DNA from: Flavobacterium sp. Root901
GTDB lineage: Bacteria > Bacteroidota > Bacteroidia > Flavobacteriales > Flavobacteriaceae
DNA length: 64,000 bases
Assembly: GCF_001429765.1 (NCBI RefSeq)
Contig: NZ_LMJB01000009.1
Span: forward strand, 124,001-188,000
Direction of reading: 5' to 3'
Shown here: in pieces, positions 17,568 to 25,417 of the stretch
How the letters are laid out: each line of letters starts with the position of its first letter
Numbering within the stretch: position 1 is the stretch's first letter
Program-made: the position numbers and the translations under genes
Notes under the pieces: model-generated
Told to the model about the DNA's origin: nothing
Databases searched by the model: none
Seen by the model: only the letters and a program-made list of their open reading frames with translations

Positions 17568-18218
17568 ATGAAAAAAGTAGTATTTCTGAATGTTTTCATT
17601 CTGATAAACTGTATTTCGGCGTTTGCACAAACATCGGCTGAAAAGCCAAAACCTTTTAAGATTCAAAAGATTCCCGGAAAAATAGAATGCGAATTTTATG
17701 ATTTAGGAGGCGAAGGAACAGCCTATCACGATACTGATGAGGTGAATAACGGAAGCGGAAAACTGAATCCGGTAAATGGAAATCCGTTAAACGAATTCAG
17801 AATAAAGGAAGGGGTTGATATTTCTTATACCAAAACAGACAGCATCGATGATACACCTTATACCAAAGTTCCCATAAAGATGAAACAGCTGTATGTAGGC
17901 TGGACACAGCCAACAGAATGGATTAATTATACCGTTGAGGTCAAAAAATCCGGAACTTATAAAATTGGTCTTTTGTATACCGCAAATGGAAACGGAGTAA
18001 TTTCTATTGCCGTAAACGGAAAAGACGCAACCGGAAACATGAAAATTGTTTCTACACACGATGATAATGATTCTGTTGCCTGGAGACAATGGCATCACTG
18101 GAACAGTTCTGCAAATATTGGCAGTATTAAATTAGAAAAAGGAACACAGCTTCTTACTCTCCATATCGTCGAAAACGGCAATATGAATTTAGATTACCTG
18201 ACCTTTACGCCCAATTAA
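17568..18218 (+). CDS. Secreted carbohydrate-binding protein, CBM6-like
   Basis: A 216-residue protein with a signal peptide (about 1-20, ending SAFAQ). The rest is one CBM6-type jelly-roll: KIPGKIECEFYDLGGEGTAYHD near the N-terminus, WINYTVEVKKSGTYKIGLLYTA in the middle, and the terminal LDYLTFTPN. Aromatic residues (Y, W) and an Asn near the C-terminus fit the binding cleft at the loop edge. No catalytic domain is present, so it is a stand-alone binding module, lying 16 bp after the GH30 gene and probably helping it reach its substrate. The terminator at 18243-18281 closes the operon. Confidence 0.85.
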   Translation: MKKVVFLNVFILINCISAFAQTSAEKPKPFKIQKIPGKIECEFYDLGGEGTAYHDTDEVNNGSGKLNPVNGNPLNEFRIKEGVDISYTKTDSIDDTPYTKVPIKMKQLYVGWTQPTEWINYTVEVKKSGTYKIGLLYTANGNGVISIAVNGKDATGNMKIVSTHDDNDSVAWRQWHHWNSSANIGSIKLEKGTQLLTLHIVENGNMNLDYLTFTPN

Positions 18219-18242
18219 TATATGATTAGTTAACTTGAGATT

Positions 18243-18281
18243 TGGCCGCATAATACAAACTAAATTGTGCGGTCATTTTTT
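18243..18281 (+). terminator. Terminator of the GH30 operon
   Basis: A 12-bp stem (18243-18254 with 18264-18275, including G-U pairs, core GGCCGCA/TGCGGTC) is followed by a T-run that reaches the end of the convergent lipoprotein gene. Confidence 0.8.
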
Positions 18282-19302
18282 ATTGCTTTTCAAAGTACAG
18301 ATAATCAGTAGTAGTGTTTATATCACGCAATCGGATCTGTGAATTATTAAATTCAAACAATTTCCAGCCTTTATTCAGTTTGCTTAATAATGCTGAACTA
18401 AAAGTTAATTTTAATTCTCTTACGTTATTTTGTATTGTACTTTCCCATTGACCTGTTTCTGAAGTTCCTCCTTTTGTAGCCACAACTGAGTTATCACTTT
18501 TAAATACAAACGAATAACCACTGTAAGATGAGGTTTTTTCTGAATCATCAAAATAATACGGAATATCCCATGAACCTTTTGTAATTACTTCATTCAGGTT
18601 AAGGGTTACAATGTTATTTTCCGGACAATAATCAATCGCATATTTTATAGCATTTTCGAACTCTAAATTGCTGTTAATCGATTTTGTCTGACCATGGTAA
18701 TCTACTATTGAAATTGGATATTTTAAAGAAATATACTGACTGGCATTCAAACCTTTTATAAAATTAAAAAATGCCTGATCGCTTATAATTGACTGAGAAC
18801 TTCCAATCTGGCTGGCACTGTTATAAATGTTAATTGTGATAGGATAATTGATATTCAGTCCGTTAATTTTTGATAACAGATCCGGATACATATTCCAGTA
18901 ATCAATCAAATCATTAAAATCAGATTCCTGCGGAATAAATTTCTCGATATAATTGTAATAAACCATCGTTACCGGAAAATCTATTTTTACAATATCATCG
19001 TCATAGTTATTAGCATTGATATTATCCACTACTTTTTGATAATCGGCTGCGTTATTAATCGCAATCTGATCATTGTTAACCGTAACCGTATAGGGGAATT
19101 TTATCATGCAGTAAGTAGAACCATCAATTACGTTATCCTGTACAGTCTGTACCATCGCAACCCTTTGCAGATACGATGTAAGAGGCGAAGCATTTGTAAT
19201 GGTTCCCTGCGGATTATTGTCCTGTTGGTCTATATCGTCCTGACACGAAAACAGGAACAGGAAAACTGCTGCAATTGATAAATATTTTTGTAAACGAAGC
19301 AT
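18280..19302 (-). CDS. Repeat-containing surface lipoprotein, unknown function
   Basis: A 340-residue lipoprotein; the signal ends LFSC and the acylated Cys is residue 20, followed by an acidic QDDID stretch that may mark surface export. The body has about four related units of 40-odd residues, each opening with a strand such as KFPYTVTV (68), DFPVTMVY (108), NYPITINI (152) and KYPISIVD (194), and continuing to a short helix with F/Y. The last 90 residues look like a small beta domain. It starts from a GTAGGGTAA-N14-GTTTTA promoter (19426-19454, minus strand) shared with the FecR-receptor operon and the envelope operon. I do not recognise a named family for it. Confidence 0.75.
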   Translation of the reverse strand: MLRLQKYLSIAAVFLFLFSCQDDIDQQDNNPQGTITNASPLTSYLQRVAMVQTVQDNVIDGSTYCMIKFPYTVTVNNDQIAINNAADYQKVVDNINANNYDDDIVKIDFPVTMVYYNYIEKFIPQESDFNDLIDYWNMYPDLLSKINGLNINYPITINIYNSASQIGSSQSIISDQAFFNFIKGLNASQYISLKYPISIVDYHGQTKSINSNLEFENAIKYAIDYCPENNIVTLNLNEVITKGSWDIPYYFDDSEKTSSYSGYSFVFKSDNSVVATKGGTSETGQWESTIQNNVRELKLTFSSALLSKLNKGWKLFEFNNSQIRLRDINTTTDYLYFEKQ

Positions 19303-19425
19303 ATTTATATTTTTACAAAGGTAATAAATTTAAGAAACTGTTTTTTAATAAATTCGGTACTGCAATTTTAGCTTTATTTTTTTAATTGCTTAATTATCAA
19401 AAGAAAATACCATTTTATTCTTCTA

Positions 19426-19454
19426 TAAAACAATCTCGGCTGCTTTTACCCTAC
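19426..19454 (-). promoter_or_regulatory. ECF-type promoter copy 1 (GTAGGGTAA-N14-GTTTTA)
   Basis: On the minus strand GTAGGGTAA (19454-19446) is followed by 14 bases and GTTTTA (19431-19426), facing the repeat lipoprotein 124 bases away. It is identical in both blocks and spacing to copies at 20021-20049 and 23742-23770. Confidence 0.75.
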
Positions 19455-19470
19455 TTAAACTAAAAACAAA

Positions 19471-19478
19471 TACTTTTG
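19471..19478 (+). promoter_or_regulatory. Probable -7 box of the second sigma gene
   Basis: TACTTTTG fits TAnnTTTG and lies 23 bases before the sigma start codon. No clear TTG is seen at the -33 position. The element overlaps the divergent ECF promoter region, so the two directions may interfere. Confidence 0.45.
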
Positions 19479-19501
19479 CATCATACCAATTGAAAATTTA
19501 A

Positions 19502-20017
19502 ATGCCAACTCAAAACCAATCAAATACTTGCGACGAGATAATCTTTTCGTCTTTCTTTAAAAGTCATGTAAAAGCGCTTCGAAATTTTCTTTTTTACAAA
19601 TTTGGCAATGCCGATCAGGCCCAAGATGCCGCGCAGGAAGCCTTTGTAAAACTTTGGCAGAATTGTGCTTCCGTACCGTTAGAGAAAGCAAAATCATATC
19701 TGTACACGATTGCAAACAACAGCAGTCTTAATCATGCTGCGCACCAGAAAGTGGTTTTGAAATATGAAAAAAACTTTACCGGTTTGGACAAAACCAATGA
19801 AAACCCGGAATATATCCTGGAAGAAAAACAGTTTCAGGCTAAACTTTTAAAAGCCATTGAAAACTTAAACGAAAAACAGCGCACCGCTTTCCTGATGCAC
19901 AGAATCGATGGGAAAAAATACAGCGAAATTGCTGCTGATTTAAACATAAGCGTAAAGGCCGTAGAAAAACGTATTCATCTCGCTTTATTAAGCTTACGCA
20001 AAGAAATTGATATCTAA
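19502..20017 (+). CDS. ECF-type RNA polymerase sigma factor (FecI-like)
   Basis: A 171-residue sigma factor with regions 2 and 4 only. Region 2 holds DQAQDAAQEAFVKLWQNC (about 38-56), a typical FecI motif; region 4 (about 118-165) has LNEKQRTAFLMHRIDGKKYSEIA and SVKAVEKRIHLALLSLRK as its helix-turn-helix. The next two genes encode FecR and a TonB receptor, 51 bp and 0 bp downstream. Three exact copies of a two-block promoter flank this gene and the operon beyond, so it is the natural candidate to recognise GTAGGGTAA-N14-GTTTTA. That is inference; its own promoter looks like the primary-sigma type. Confidence 0.92.
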   Translation: MPTQNQSNTCDEIIFSSFFKSHVKALRNFLFYKFGNADQAQDAAQEAFVKLWQNCASVPLEKAKSYLYTIANNSSLNHAAHQKVVLKYEKNFTGLDKTNENPEYILEEKQFQAKLLKAIENLNEKQRTAFLMHRIDGKKYSEIAADLNISVKAVEKRIHLALLSLRKEIDI

Positions 20018-20020
20018 AAA

Positions 20021-20049
20021 GTAGGGTAAATTAAACTCTGATTGTTTTA
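20021..20049 (+). promoter_or_regulatory. ECF-type promoter copy 2 (GTAGGGTAA-N14-GTTTTA)
   Basis: GTAGGGTAA (20021-20029), 14 bases, GTTTTA (20044-20049). It lies 3 bases after the sigma stop and 19 bases before the FecR start, so the regulator and receptor can be transcribed without the sigma gene. Confidence 0.75.
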
Positions 20050-20068
20050 ATTATAATAGTACAATAAA

Positions 20069-20968
20069 ATGAAAAAAGATCGCTTATTGGCAAAATGGCT
20101 TAATGATGATTTATCTCCGGATGAATTAGCAGAATTTGAGGCAGGTCCGGATTTTGAAAAATATCAAAAAATCAAAAATTACGCGGCTCGTCTGGAAGTT
20201 GGTGATTTGGATGAAAATGCTATGCTGTCGAATATTCTAAGTCAGAAAAAAGCGGCTCCAAAAATAGTTCCGCATTACAAAAAATGGGCGTTCAGAGCTG
20301 CTGCAATTTTTGTTCTGGCTTTGGGAATTACGTTTGTGATGAAGTTTTTTGTGCCTGAAATTCAGAAAGCAGATTTTGGAGAAAAAACTACTTTTTCATT
20401 ACCGGATAATTCTGAAGTAGTATTGAATTCAGGTTCTGAAATAAACTATAAAAAATGGAACTGGGATAATAACAGACATCTCAAATTGCAGGGAGAAGCT
20501 TATTTCAGGGTAGCAAAAGGCCGAAAATTTGAAGTAGAAACAAATCTTGGAAAAGTAAGCGTTTTAGGAACTCAGTTTAATGTTAAAGCCAGAAAAAACA
20601 GGTTTGATGTTGTATGTTATGAAGGCCGCGTAAAAGTAAATTATGCCGGGACTCAAATTTTACTGACGCACGGACAAAGCGTAAGTTTTGAAAACGGAAA
20701 ACAAATCAAAATGACTGTAAAATCAGTTAAACCAGAATGGCTGGACAATCAAATATGTTTTTATAAAGAAAACATCAGAAACATTCTGGACGAGGTTGAA
20801 AGACAGTACAATATTAAAATCGAATTAAAAACAAAAGATACAATTTCATTGTTTACAGGAAAATTACCATCTAAAGATTTAAATACAGCCTTGCAGATTA
20901 TTAGTACAACGTATCATTTAGAGGCTAAACAAGTCTCAAAAAATAAAATAATTTTTGACGAAAAATAA
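20069..20968 (+). CDS. FecR-family anti-sigma factor
   Basis: A 299-residue inner-membrane regulator. The N-terminal 70 residues (LAKWLNDDLSPDELAEFEAG) resemble the cytoplasmic sigma-binding domain. The transmembrane helix is near 74-92 (WAFRAAAIFVLALGITFVM). The periplasmic FecR domain has FSLPDNSEVVLNSGSEI, LQGEAYFRV and VLGTQFNV; the C-terminal 75 residues (NIRNILDEVERQYNIKIEL) match DUF4974. The TAA stop is followed at once by the receptor ATG, so the two are translationally coupled. It would hold the sigma factor inactive until the receptor signals. Confidence 0.92.
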   Translation: MKKDRLLAKWLNDDLSPDELAEFEAGPDFEKYQKIKNYAARLEVGDLDENAMLSNILSQKKAAPKIVPHYKKWAFRAAAIFVLALGITFVMKFFVPEIQKADFGEKTTFSLPDNSEVVLNSGSEINYKKWNWDNNRHLKLQGEAYFRVAKGRKFEVETNLGKVSVLGTQFNVKARKNRFDVVCYEGRVKVNYAGTQILLTHGQSVSFENGKQIKMTVKSVKPEWLDNQICFYKENIRNILDEVERQYNIKIELKTKDTISLFTGKLPSKDLNTALQIISTTYHLEAKQVSKNKIIFDEK

Positions 20969-23500
20969 ATGTTGCTCCCCAAACAATTTCATTTTTTGTT
21001 TTTTTTGTTTTTCCTTGTCCTGAACGTTTTTGCTCAAGACAAAGGGAAAGCTATGCCTTTTAAAAAAATAATAACTGATATTGAAAAACAGCATGAAGTT
21101 AGTTTTAATTATACCGAAGACAATGTTGCCGGACTGAAATTAATTCCGCCCAAAAAATCATTTTCACTGGAAGAAAAACTGCAATATCTGGCTGAAAAAA
21201 CCCATTTATCTTTTGAAAACATCGGCAATAAATTCATTAATATTTATAAAAAAGAAAATGAATCCCAAATAATCTGCGGCTATGTATTTTCCTCCGCAGA
21301 CAAAAAACCTGTTGAAAATGCTAATATTAATTTATCTGACAAAACCCAGGTTACAACAAATTCAAACGGTTATTTTGAATTTAGTGAAAACAATGCAGTC
21401 GTATTTTTTGTCAGTCATGTTGGATTTGTAACCAGGAAAATCGCAGCTGTTAATCCTGAATCCAAAGATTGTCTTCAAATCATATTAGAACCTGAAATTA
21501 CGATACTAAAGGAAATTAAGGCAAATGCTATTCTGGCTTCGGGAATTTCAAAAAACAAAGACGGATCATTTGAAATCAAACCTAAAAAATTTGGTATCCT
21601 GCCCGGACTAATAGAGCCCGATGCTTTGCAGACCATGCAGCAGATTCCGGGTGTAAACAGTATTGACGAAAGTGTTTCGAGCATTAATGTACGCGGAGGC
21701 ACACATGACCAGAATTTGTTTTTGTGGAATGGAATACGGATGTTTCAAACGGGACATTTTTTTGGTTTAATATCGGCTTTCAATCCTAATTTGGCGCATA
21801 CGATTTCTATTTACAAAAACGGAAGTTCTGCCTTTTACGGAGAAAGTGTATCGAGCGTGGTCGCGATTTCTTCGACTCCGGAAACAGCTGAAAAAAATTC
21901 GTACAGCGCCGGAATCAATATGATTAATGCTGATATTTATGCGAAGTATAATCTTTCGAAAAAAAGCTATATCGAAATTTCTGCCCGTAAATCCATAACC
22001 GATTTTGTAGAAACTCCTACTTATAAGGAATATTTTAATAAGGTATTTCAAAACACTACCATCACTGATTTTTCAGACAAACAAAATGTTGATTATAAAA
22101 GTGATAAAAAATTTGGTTTCTATGATGCAACACTAAAATATGCTCAAAAAATAGGCAACAGAGACCAAATTGTACTGGATTTGATTACTATTAAAGATAA
22201 TTTGGAGGTTTTTCAGAGTGCTACTGTATATGATATCAATAAGTCTGAAAATAATATTTTGCGCCAGCAGAACTATGGCGGAAATTTAGCCTGGAAAAGA
22301 AACTGGAACAGCTTTAACACCACTAAAGTCAATATTTACAACTCTGCTTACAAACTTTTGGGCAACCAAAGTACCAGTGCAGGCCAGATTGTTATTCAGG
22401 AAAATTCAGTTAACAACAACGGAGTCAATTTAGAAAATAACCATATTATTACTTCTAAATTTACTTTTAACAACGGATATCAATTCAACGAAATAGGAAT
22501 TACGAATCTGGAAGATGTAACGAATCCTGATTTCTTTCGTAAGGTAAAAGAAGTACTGAGAACCCATGCTTTAATTTTGGAAGGAAAATACAACGATACT
22601 ATTTCCAGAATATATTTTAAGGCCGGAACACGCATTAATTATATCGAAAGATTCAAAAAATTTATTGCAGAACCGCGAATTCAGTTTAGTTACGGCTTCA
22701 GCAAAAGCTTAAATTTAGAATTGCTGGGCGAACTTAAAAGCCAGAATTCCCAGCAGATTATTGATTTACAGAAAGATTATTTCGGTATTGAAAAAAGACG
22801 CTGGATTATCTCTAATAATGCTGCAATTCCCATTCAGAAAAGCAGGCAGCTGTCATTAAATTTATCTTATGTAAAGAATGACTGGCTTTTTGATATCGAA
22901 AATTTTTATAAAAAAGTAGCCGGCATTACAACTTCCAGTCAGGGTTTTCAAAACCAGTTAGAATTTGTAAAAACAACCGGAGATTATGAGGTTTGGGGAG
23001 CAGAAATGCTGGTTCAGAAAAAAATGAATCACTTTCTTACCTGGTTAAGTTATACGTACAATCATAATAATTATCATTTTACTAATTACGAATATCCTGT
23101 TTTCCCTAACAACTTCGAAGTAATGCACACGGCATCGTGGGCTGGAATTTATGAGAAAAACAATTTTAAAATTGCTCTGGGTACAAAATGGACTTCCGGC
23201 AGACCCAAAACTTCTCCAAACACTGCTTTAATTAATCCCTCAAATCCCACACTGGTTTACAACAGACCTAATAATACGAATCTGCATATTTTTTCGCAGG
23301 TTAACTTCTCCTCTACTTATAAATGGGAAACAGATAATGGAATTCAATACAAATTAGGAATATCCATTTTAAATATTCTCAACAGAAAGAATGAAATCAA
23401 CGAATATTACAGAATAACTACTTTGACAAATTCGATTGAGGAAGTCGAAACTTTTTCGCTGCAACGAACTCCAAATCTGAGCTTTAGAGTTTCATTTTAA
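20969..23500 (+). CDS. TonB-dependent receptor with STN and CarboxypepD-like domains
   Basis: An 843-residue outer-membrane receptor. The signal peptide (1-22, ending VFAQ) is followed by an STN signalling domain (about 25-95), a carboxypeptidase regulatory-like domain (about 100-180, ICGYVFSSADKKPVENANINL), a plug (about 190-300, INVRGGTHDQNLFLWNGIRMF) and a barrel ending in SFRVSF. The STN domain and coupling to FecR show a signalling receptor. Its substrate cannot be read. No SusD or DUF4249 gene is next to it, unlike the locus at 8273. The gene starts on the base after the FecR stop, and a palindromic element begins 10 bases after its end. Confidence 0.92.
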   Translation: MLLPKQFHFLFFLFFLVLNVFAQDKGKAMPFKKIITDIEKQHEVSFNYTEDNVAGLKLIPPKKSFSLEEKLQYLAEKTHLSFENIGNKFINIYKKENESQIICGYVFSSADKKPVENANINLSDKTQVTTNSNGYFEFSENNAVVFFVSHVGFVTRKIAAVNPESKDCLQIILEPEITILKEIKANAILASGISKNKDGSFEIKPKKFGILPGLIEPDALQTMQQIPGVNSIDESVSSINVRGGTHDQNLFLWNGIRMFQTGHFFGLISAFNPNLAHTISIYKNGSSAFYGESVSSVVAISSTPETAEKNSYSAGINMINADIYAKYNLSKKSYIEISARKSITDFVETPTYKEYFNKVFQNTTITDFSDKQNVDYKSDKKFGFYDATLKYAQKIGNRDQIVLDLITIKDNLEVFQSATVYDINKSENNILRQQNYGGNLAWKRNWNSFNTTKVNIYNSAYKLLGNQSTSAGQIVIQENSVNNNGVNLENNHIITSKFTFNNGYQFNEIGITNLEDVTNPDFFRKVKEVLRTHALILEGKYNDTISRIYFKAGTRINYIERFKKFIAEPRIQFSYGFSKSLNLELLGELKSQNSQQIIDLQKDYFGIEKRRWIISNNAAIPIQKSRQLSLNLSYVKNDWLFDIENFYKKVAGITTSSQGFQNQLEFVKTTGDYEVWGAEMLVQKKMNHFLTWLSYTYNHNNYHFTNYEYPVFPNNFEVMHTASWAGIYEKNNFKIALGTKWTSGRPKTSPNTALINPSNPTLVYNRPNNTNLHIFSQVNFSSTYKWETDNGIQYKLGISILNILNRKNEINEYYRITTLTNSIEEVETFSLQRTPNLSFRVSF

Positions 23501-23510
23501 CATCTGCTTT

Positions 23511-23648
23511 GTATAAATTTTAACGCGGATAAAACAGACTTGCTACGCAAAAACGCGGATAAAAACGGATTTAGATATAAAACTAAAAGATCCGTCTTTA
23601 TCCACGTCTTCGTGATAACGAATCCGTTTTATCCGCGTTAAAATATAC
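23511..23648. repeat. Palindromic interspersed element (MITE/REP-like)
   Basis: The outer arms are inverse copies: GTATAAATTTTAACGCGG... at 23511-23535 and the complement of GTATATTTTAACGCGG... at 23626-23648, both carrying AACGCGGATAAAAC. Inside, ACGCGGATAAAAACGGATT and GATCCGTC...ATCCACG repeat the motif in both orientations. The whole folds into a long hairpin. I recall similar AACGCGGAT-type elements as common in Flavobacterium genomes; I could not check copy number. Confidence 0.7.
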
Positions 23649-23741
23649 TGATTTTTAATTGGTTATAATTTAAATTACCCGAGGTTCCAATAAACCTTAT
23701 ACTTCTTTTTAATTTTTTTTTCAGAAAATAACAATTCTTTG

Positions 23742-23770
23742 GTAGGGTAATCTGCATCAAAGGTGTTTTA
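23742..23770 (+). promoter_or_regulatory. ECF-type promoter copy 3 (GTAGGGTAA-N14-GTTTTA)
   Basis: GTAGGGTAA (23742-23750), 14 bases, GTTTTA (23765-23770). It lies 203 bases before the lipoprotein that opens the envelope operon, leaving a long leader with no recognisable riboswitch. Confidence 0.7.
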
Positions 23771-23973
23771 CTATTGAACTATACCAAAAAGAATAAAAGA
23801 TGAATCCCTTACAAAACTTCATACTGTACCACGAGGGCTATTTTTTTTATGACAGTTCGTAGCTGAAACGAAATGCTTATAAAAATCCTTTGACAGACAA
23901 TAATCAAAACAAACACTTTACTGATTGCTGTAAAGTTCATTTTCCCTTTCAATATAACTTAAATTAAAAAACG

Positions 23974-24882
23974 ATGAAATTAAAACAACTTAAATTCGCT
24001 GCAGCACTTGTAATCACAACATTTTTTGTAAGCTGCAGCAGTGACGGCGGAGATAGTGGAGACAATGGAAATAATCCTCCAGCTCCGGAAGTTAAAAAAG
24101 CCGTTAGTCTTGCTACAAGTGCTACATTAGGTTCTTACCTTGTAGACAAGGACGGAAGATCATTATATTTTTTCTCAACAGATGCAAATGGCCAATCGTC
24201 TTGTACAGGAGGATGTGAAGTAGTATGGCCTGTATTTTATGTAGACAATTTAACCGCAGACAAATTAGGTACAGGATTAACATTATCAGATTTTGGAACT
24301 ATTACTACTCCGTCTGCTAAAAAACAATTAACCTACAAAGGATGGCCTTTATATTATTACTCGCCAAGTTCCGGAGATGATGGATATGGAAATGTAACCA
24401 ATACGCCAGAAGCTGCTGGAAAAACATCAGGAGATGGAATTGGAGGTATTTGGTTTATCGCAAAACCGGATTATTCTGTTATGATCGTGAGAAGCCAGCT
24501 TGTTGGACATGACGGTAAAAACTACAAATCAGATTATACCGTTGGAGATGGTGCTACAACTTATTTTACAGATGGTAAAGGCTTGACACTTTACGCTTTT
24601 AAAAACGATAATTTCAAGAAAAACAATTTTACAAAAGAAGATTTTTCAAACAACTCAGTTTGGCCAATATATGAAACAGACAAAATCGTAGTGCCTTCTG
24701 TACTTGATAAATCTAAATTTTCTGTTATAACGGTTTTTGGTAAATCACAATTGGTTTACAACGGATGGCCGCTATACTATTTTGGTCAGGATGCCAGTGT
24801 AAGAGGTGCTAATAAAGGAATTAGTTTCCCTGCTCCAGGTGTCTGGCCAGTTCCTGTAAAAGATATTCCGGCAGCAATTTAA
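23974..24882 (+). CDS. COG4315-type lipoprotein (PF03640 repeats)
   Basis: A 302-residue lipoprotein; the lipobox ends FFVSC with Cys21, followed by a low-complexity Ser/Gly/Asp/Asn linker to about residue 40. Two tandem domains follow, each with the Lipoprotein_15 pattern. The first has LVDKDGRSLYFFSTD, CTGGCEVVWPVF and YKGWPLYYYSPSSG; the second has FTDGKGLTLYAFKND, NSVWPIYET and YNGWPLYYFGQDA. The first unit carries a CxxxC pair, absent from the second. The biochemical role of the family is not known. It opens a five-gene operon preceded by promoter copy 3, which ties it to the second sigma locus. Confidence 0.85.
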   Translation: MKLKQLKFAAALVITTFFVSCSSDGGDSGDNGNNPPAPEVKKAVSLATSATLGSYLVDKDGRSLYFFSTDANGQSSCTGGCEVVWPVFYVDNLTADKLGTGLTLSDFGTITTPSAKKQLTYKGWPLYYYSPSSGDDGYGNVTNTPEAAGKTSGDGIGGIWFIAKPDYSVMIVRSQLVGHDGKNYKSDYTVGDGATTYFTDGKGLTLYAFKNDNFKKNNFTKEDFSNNSVWPIYETDKIVVPSVLDKSKFSVITVFGKSQLVYNGWPLYYFGQDASVRGANKGISFPAPGVWPVPVKDIPAAI

Positions 24883-24927
24883 AATTAAACATTTCTAAAA
24901 TTGTAAATGTGTTTTGTAAACACAATC

Positions 24928-24969
24928 TATTTCAGATTAGTCCAATAGAAACTGGACTAATCTGAAATA
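24928..24969. other. Perfect 17-bp inverted repeat inside the envelope operon
   Basis: Arms at 24928-24944 and 24953-24969 are exact inverse complements (TATTTCAGATTAGTCCA on the left) around an 8-base loop. There is no T-run on the plus strand after it. A smaller hairpin, GTGTTT-TGT-AAACAC, lies just upstream at 24910-24924. It may be an attenuator or message-stabilising structure, or a weak terminator. Confidence 0.55.
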
Positions 24970-25019
24970 ATAAAAACGAAATTCTGGTACACTGCAGTAA
25001 AATTTAAATTAAAATTGAC

Positions 25020-25415
25020 ATGAGTAAAAGAAAAATCACAATTTTGGCAGTGCTGTTACTAGTAAGTTTTGGCCCCTACTACATCTACCAAAACATTCTT
25101 TATAAAGATGCCAGAGACATCGATAACGAAAAATCATTACTTACCATTTCTGCTAAAAATTTAGAAAATCAATATGCGCAAAACGCTTCTCAGGCAGATT
25201 CAAAATACTTAAATAAAACAATTGAGATTGAAGGAATAGTTTCAGAAGTCACTGATTCTTCAATGGTAATTGATGGAAAAGTATTTTGTAAAATGAATGA
25301 AAAGACAAAACTGAATTTCATGAATAAATCAATTAATATAAAAGGAAGATGTATTGGTTTTGATGATTTATTTGGAATAGTAAAATTTGACCAATGCAGT
25401 ATACAACAACATTAA
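25020..25415 (+). CDS. Membrane-anchored tRNA_anti-like (OB-fold) protein
   Basis: A 131-residue protein with one N-terminal membrane helix (about 6-23, ITILAVLLLVSFGPYYIYQ) and a small beta domain. The domain has the order YLNKTIEIEGIVSEV, SSMVIDGKVFCKM, INIKGRCIGFDDLFGIVKFDQCSI, which fits the tRNA_anti-like OB fold. No nucleic-acid role should be assumed; such domains face the periplasm in many Bacteroidota. It is the second gene of the envelope operon; the next gene's best start lies 2 bp after its stop. A helper role in the envelope is inference. Confidence 0.7.
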   Translation: MSKRKITILAVLLLVSFGPYYIYQNILYKDARDIDNEKSLLTISAKNLENQYAQNASQADSKYLNKTIEIEGIVSEVTDSSMVIDGKVFCKMNEKTKLNFMNKSINIKGRCIGFDDLFGIVKFDQCSIQQH

Positions 25416-25417
25416 AT

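Noticed and set aside
23771..23973. Riboswitch in the long leader of the COG4315 operon
   Set aside because: No conserved riboswitch core such as THI, cobalamin or SAM elements could be recognised by eye.
24898..24969. Calling the 17-bp inverted repeat a Rho-independent terminator
   Set aside because: No T-run follows on either useful strand and the downstream genes are in the same orientation without an evident promoter; it is listed as an unexplained structure instead.
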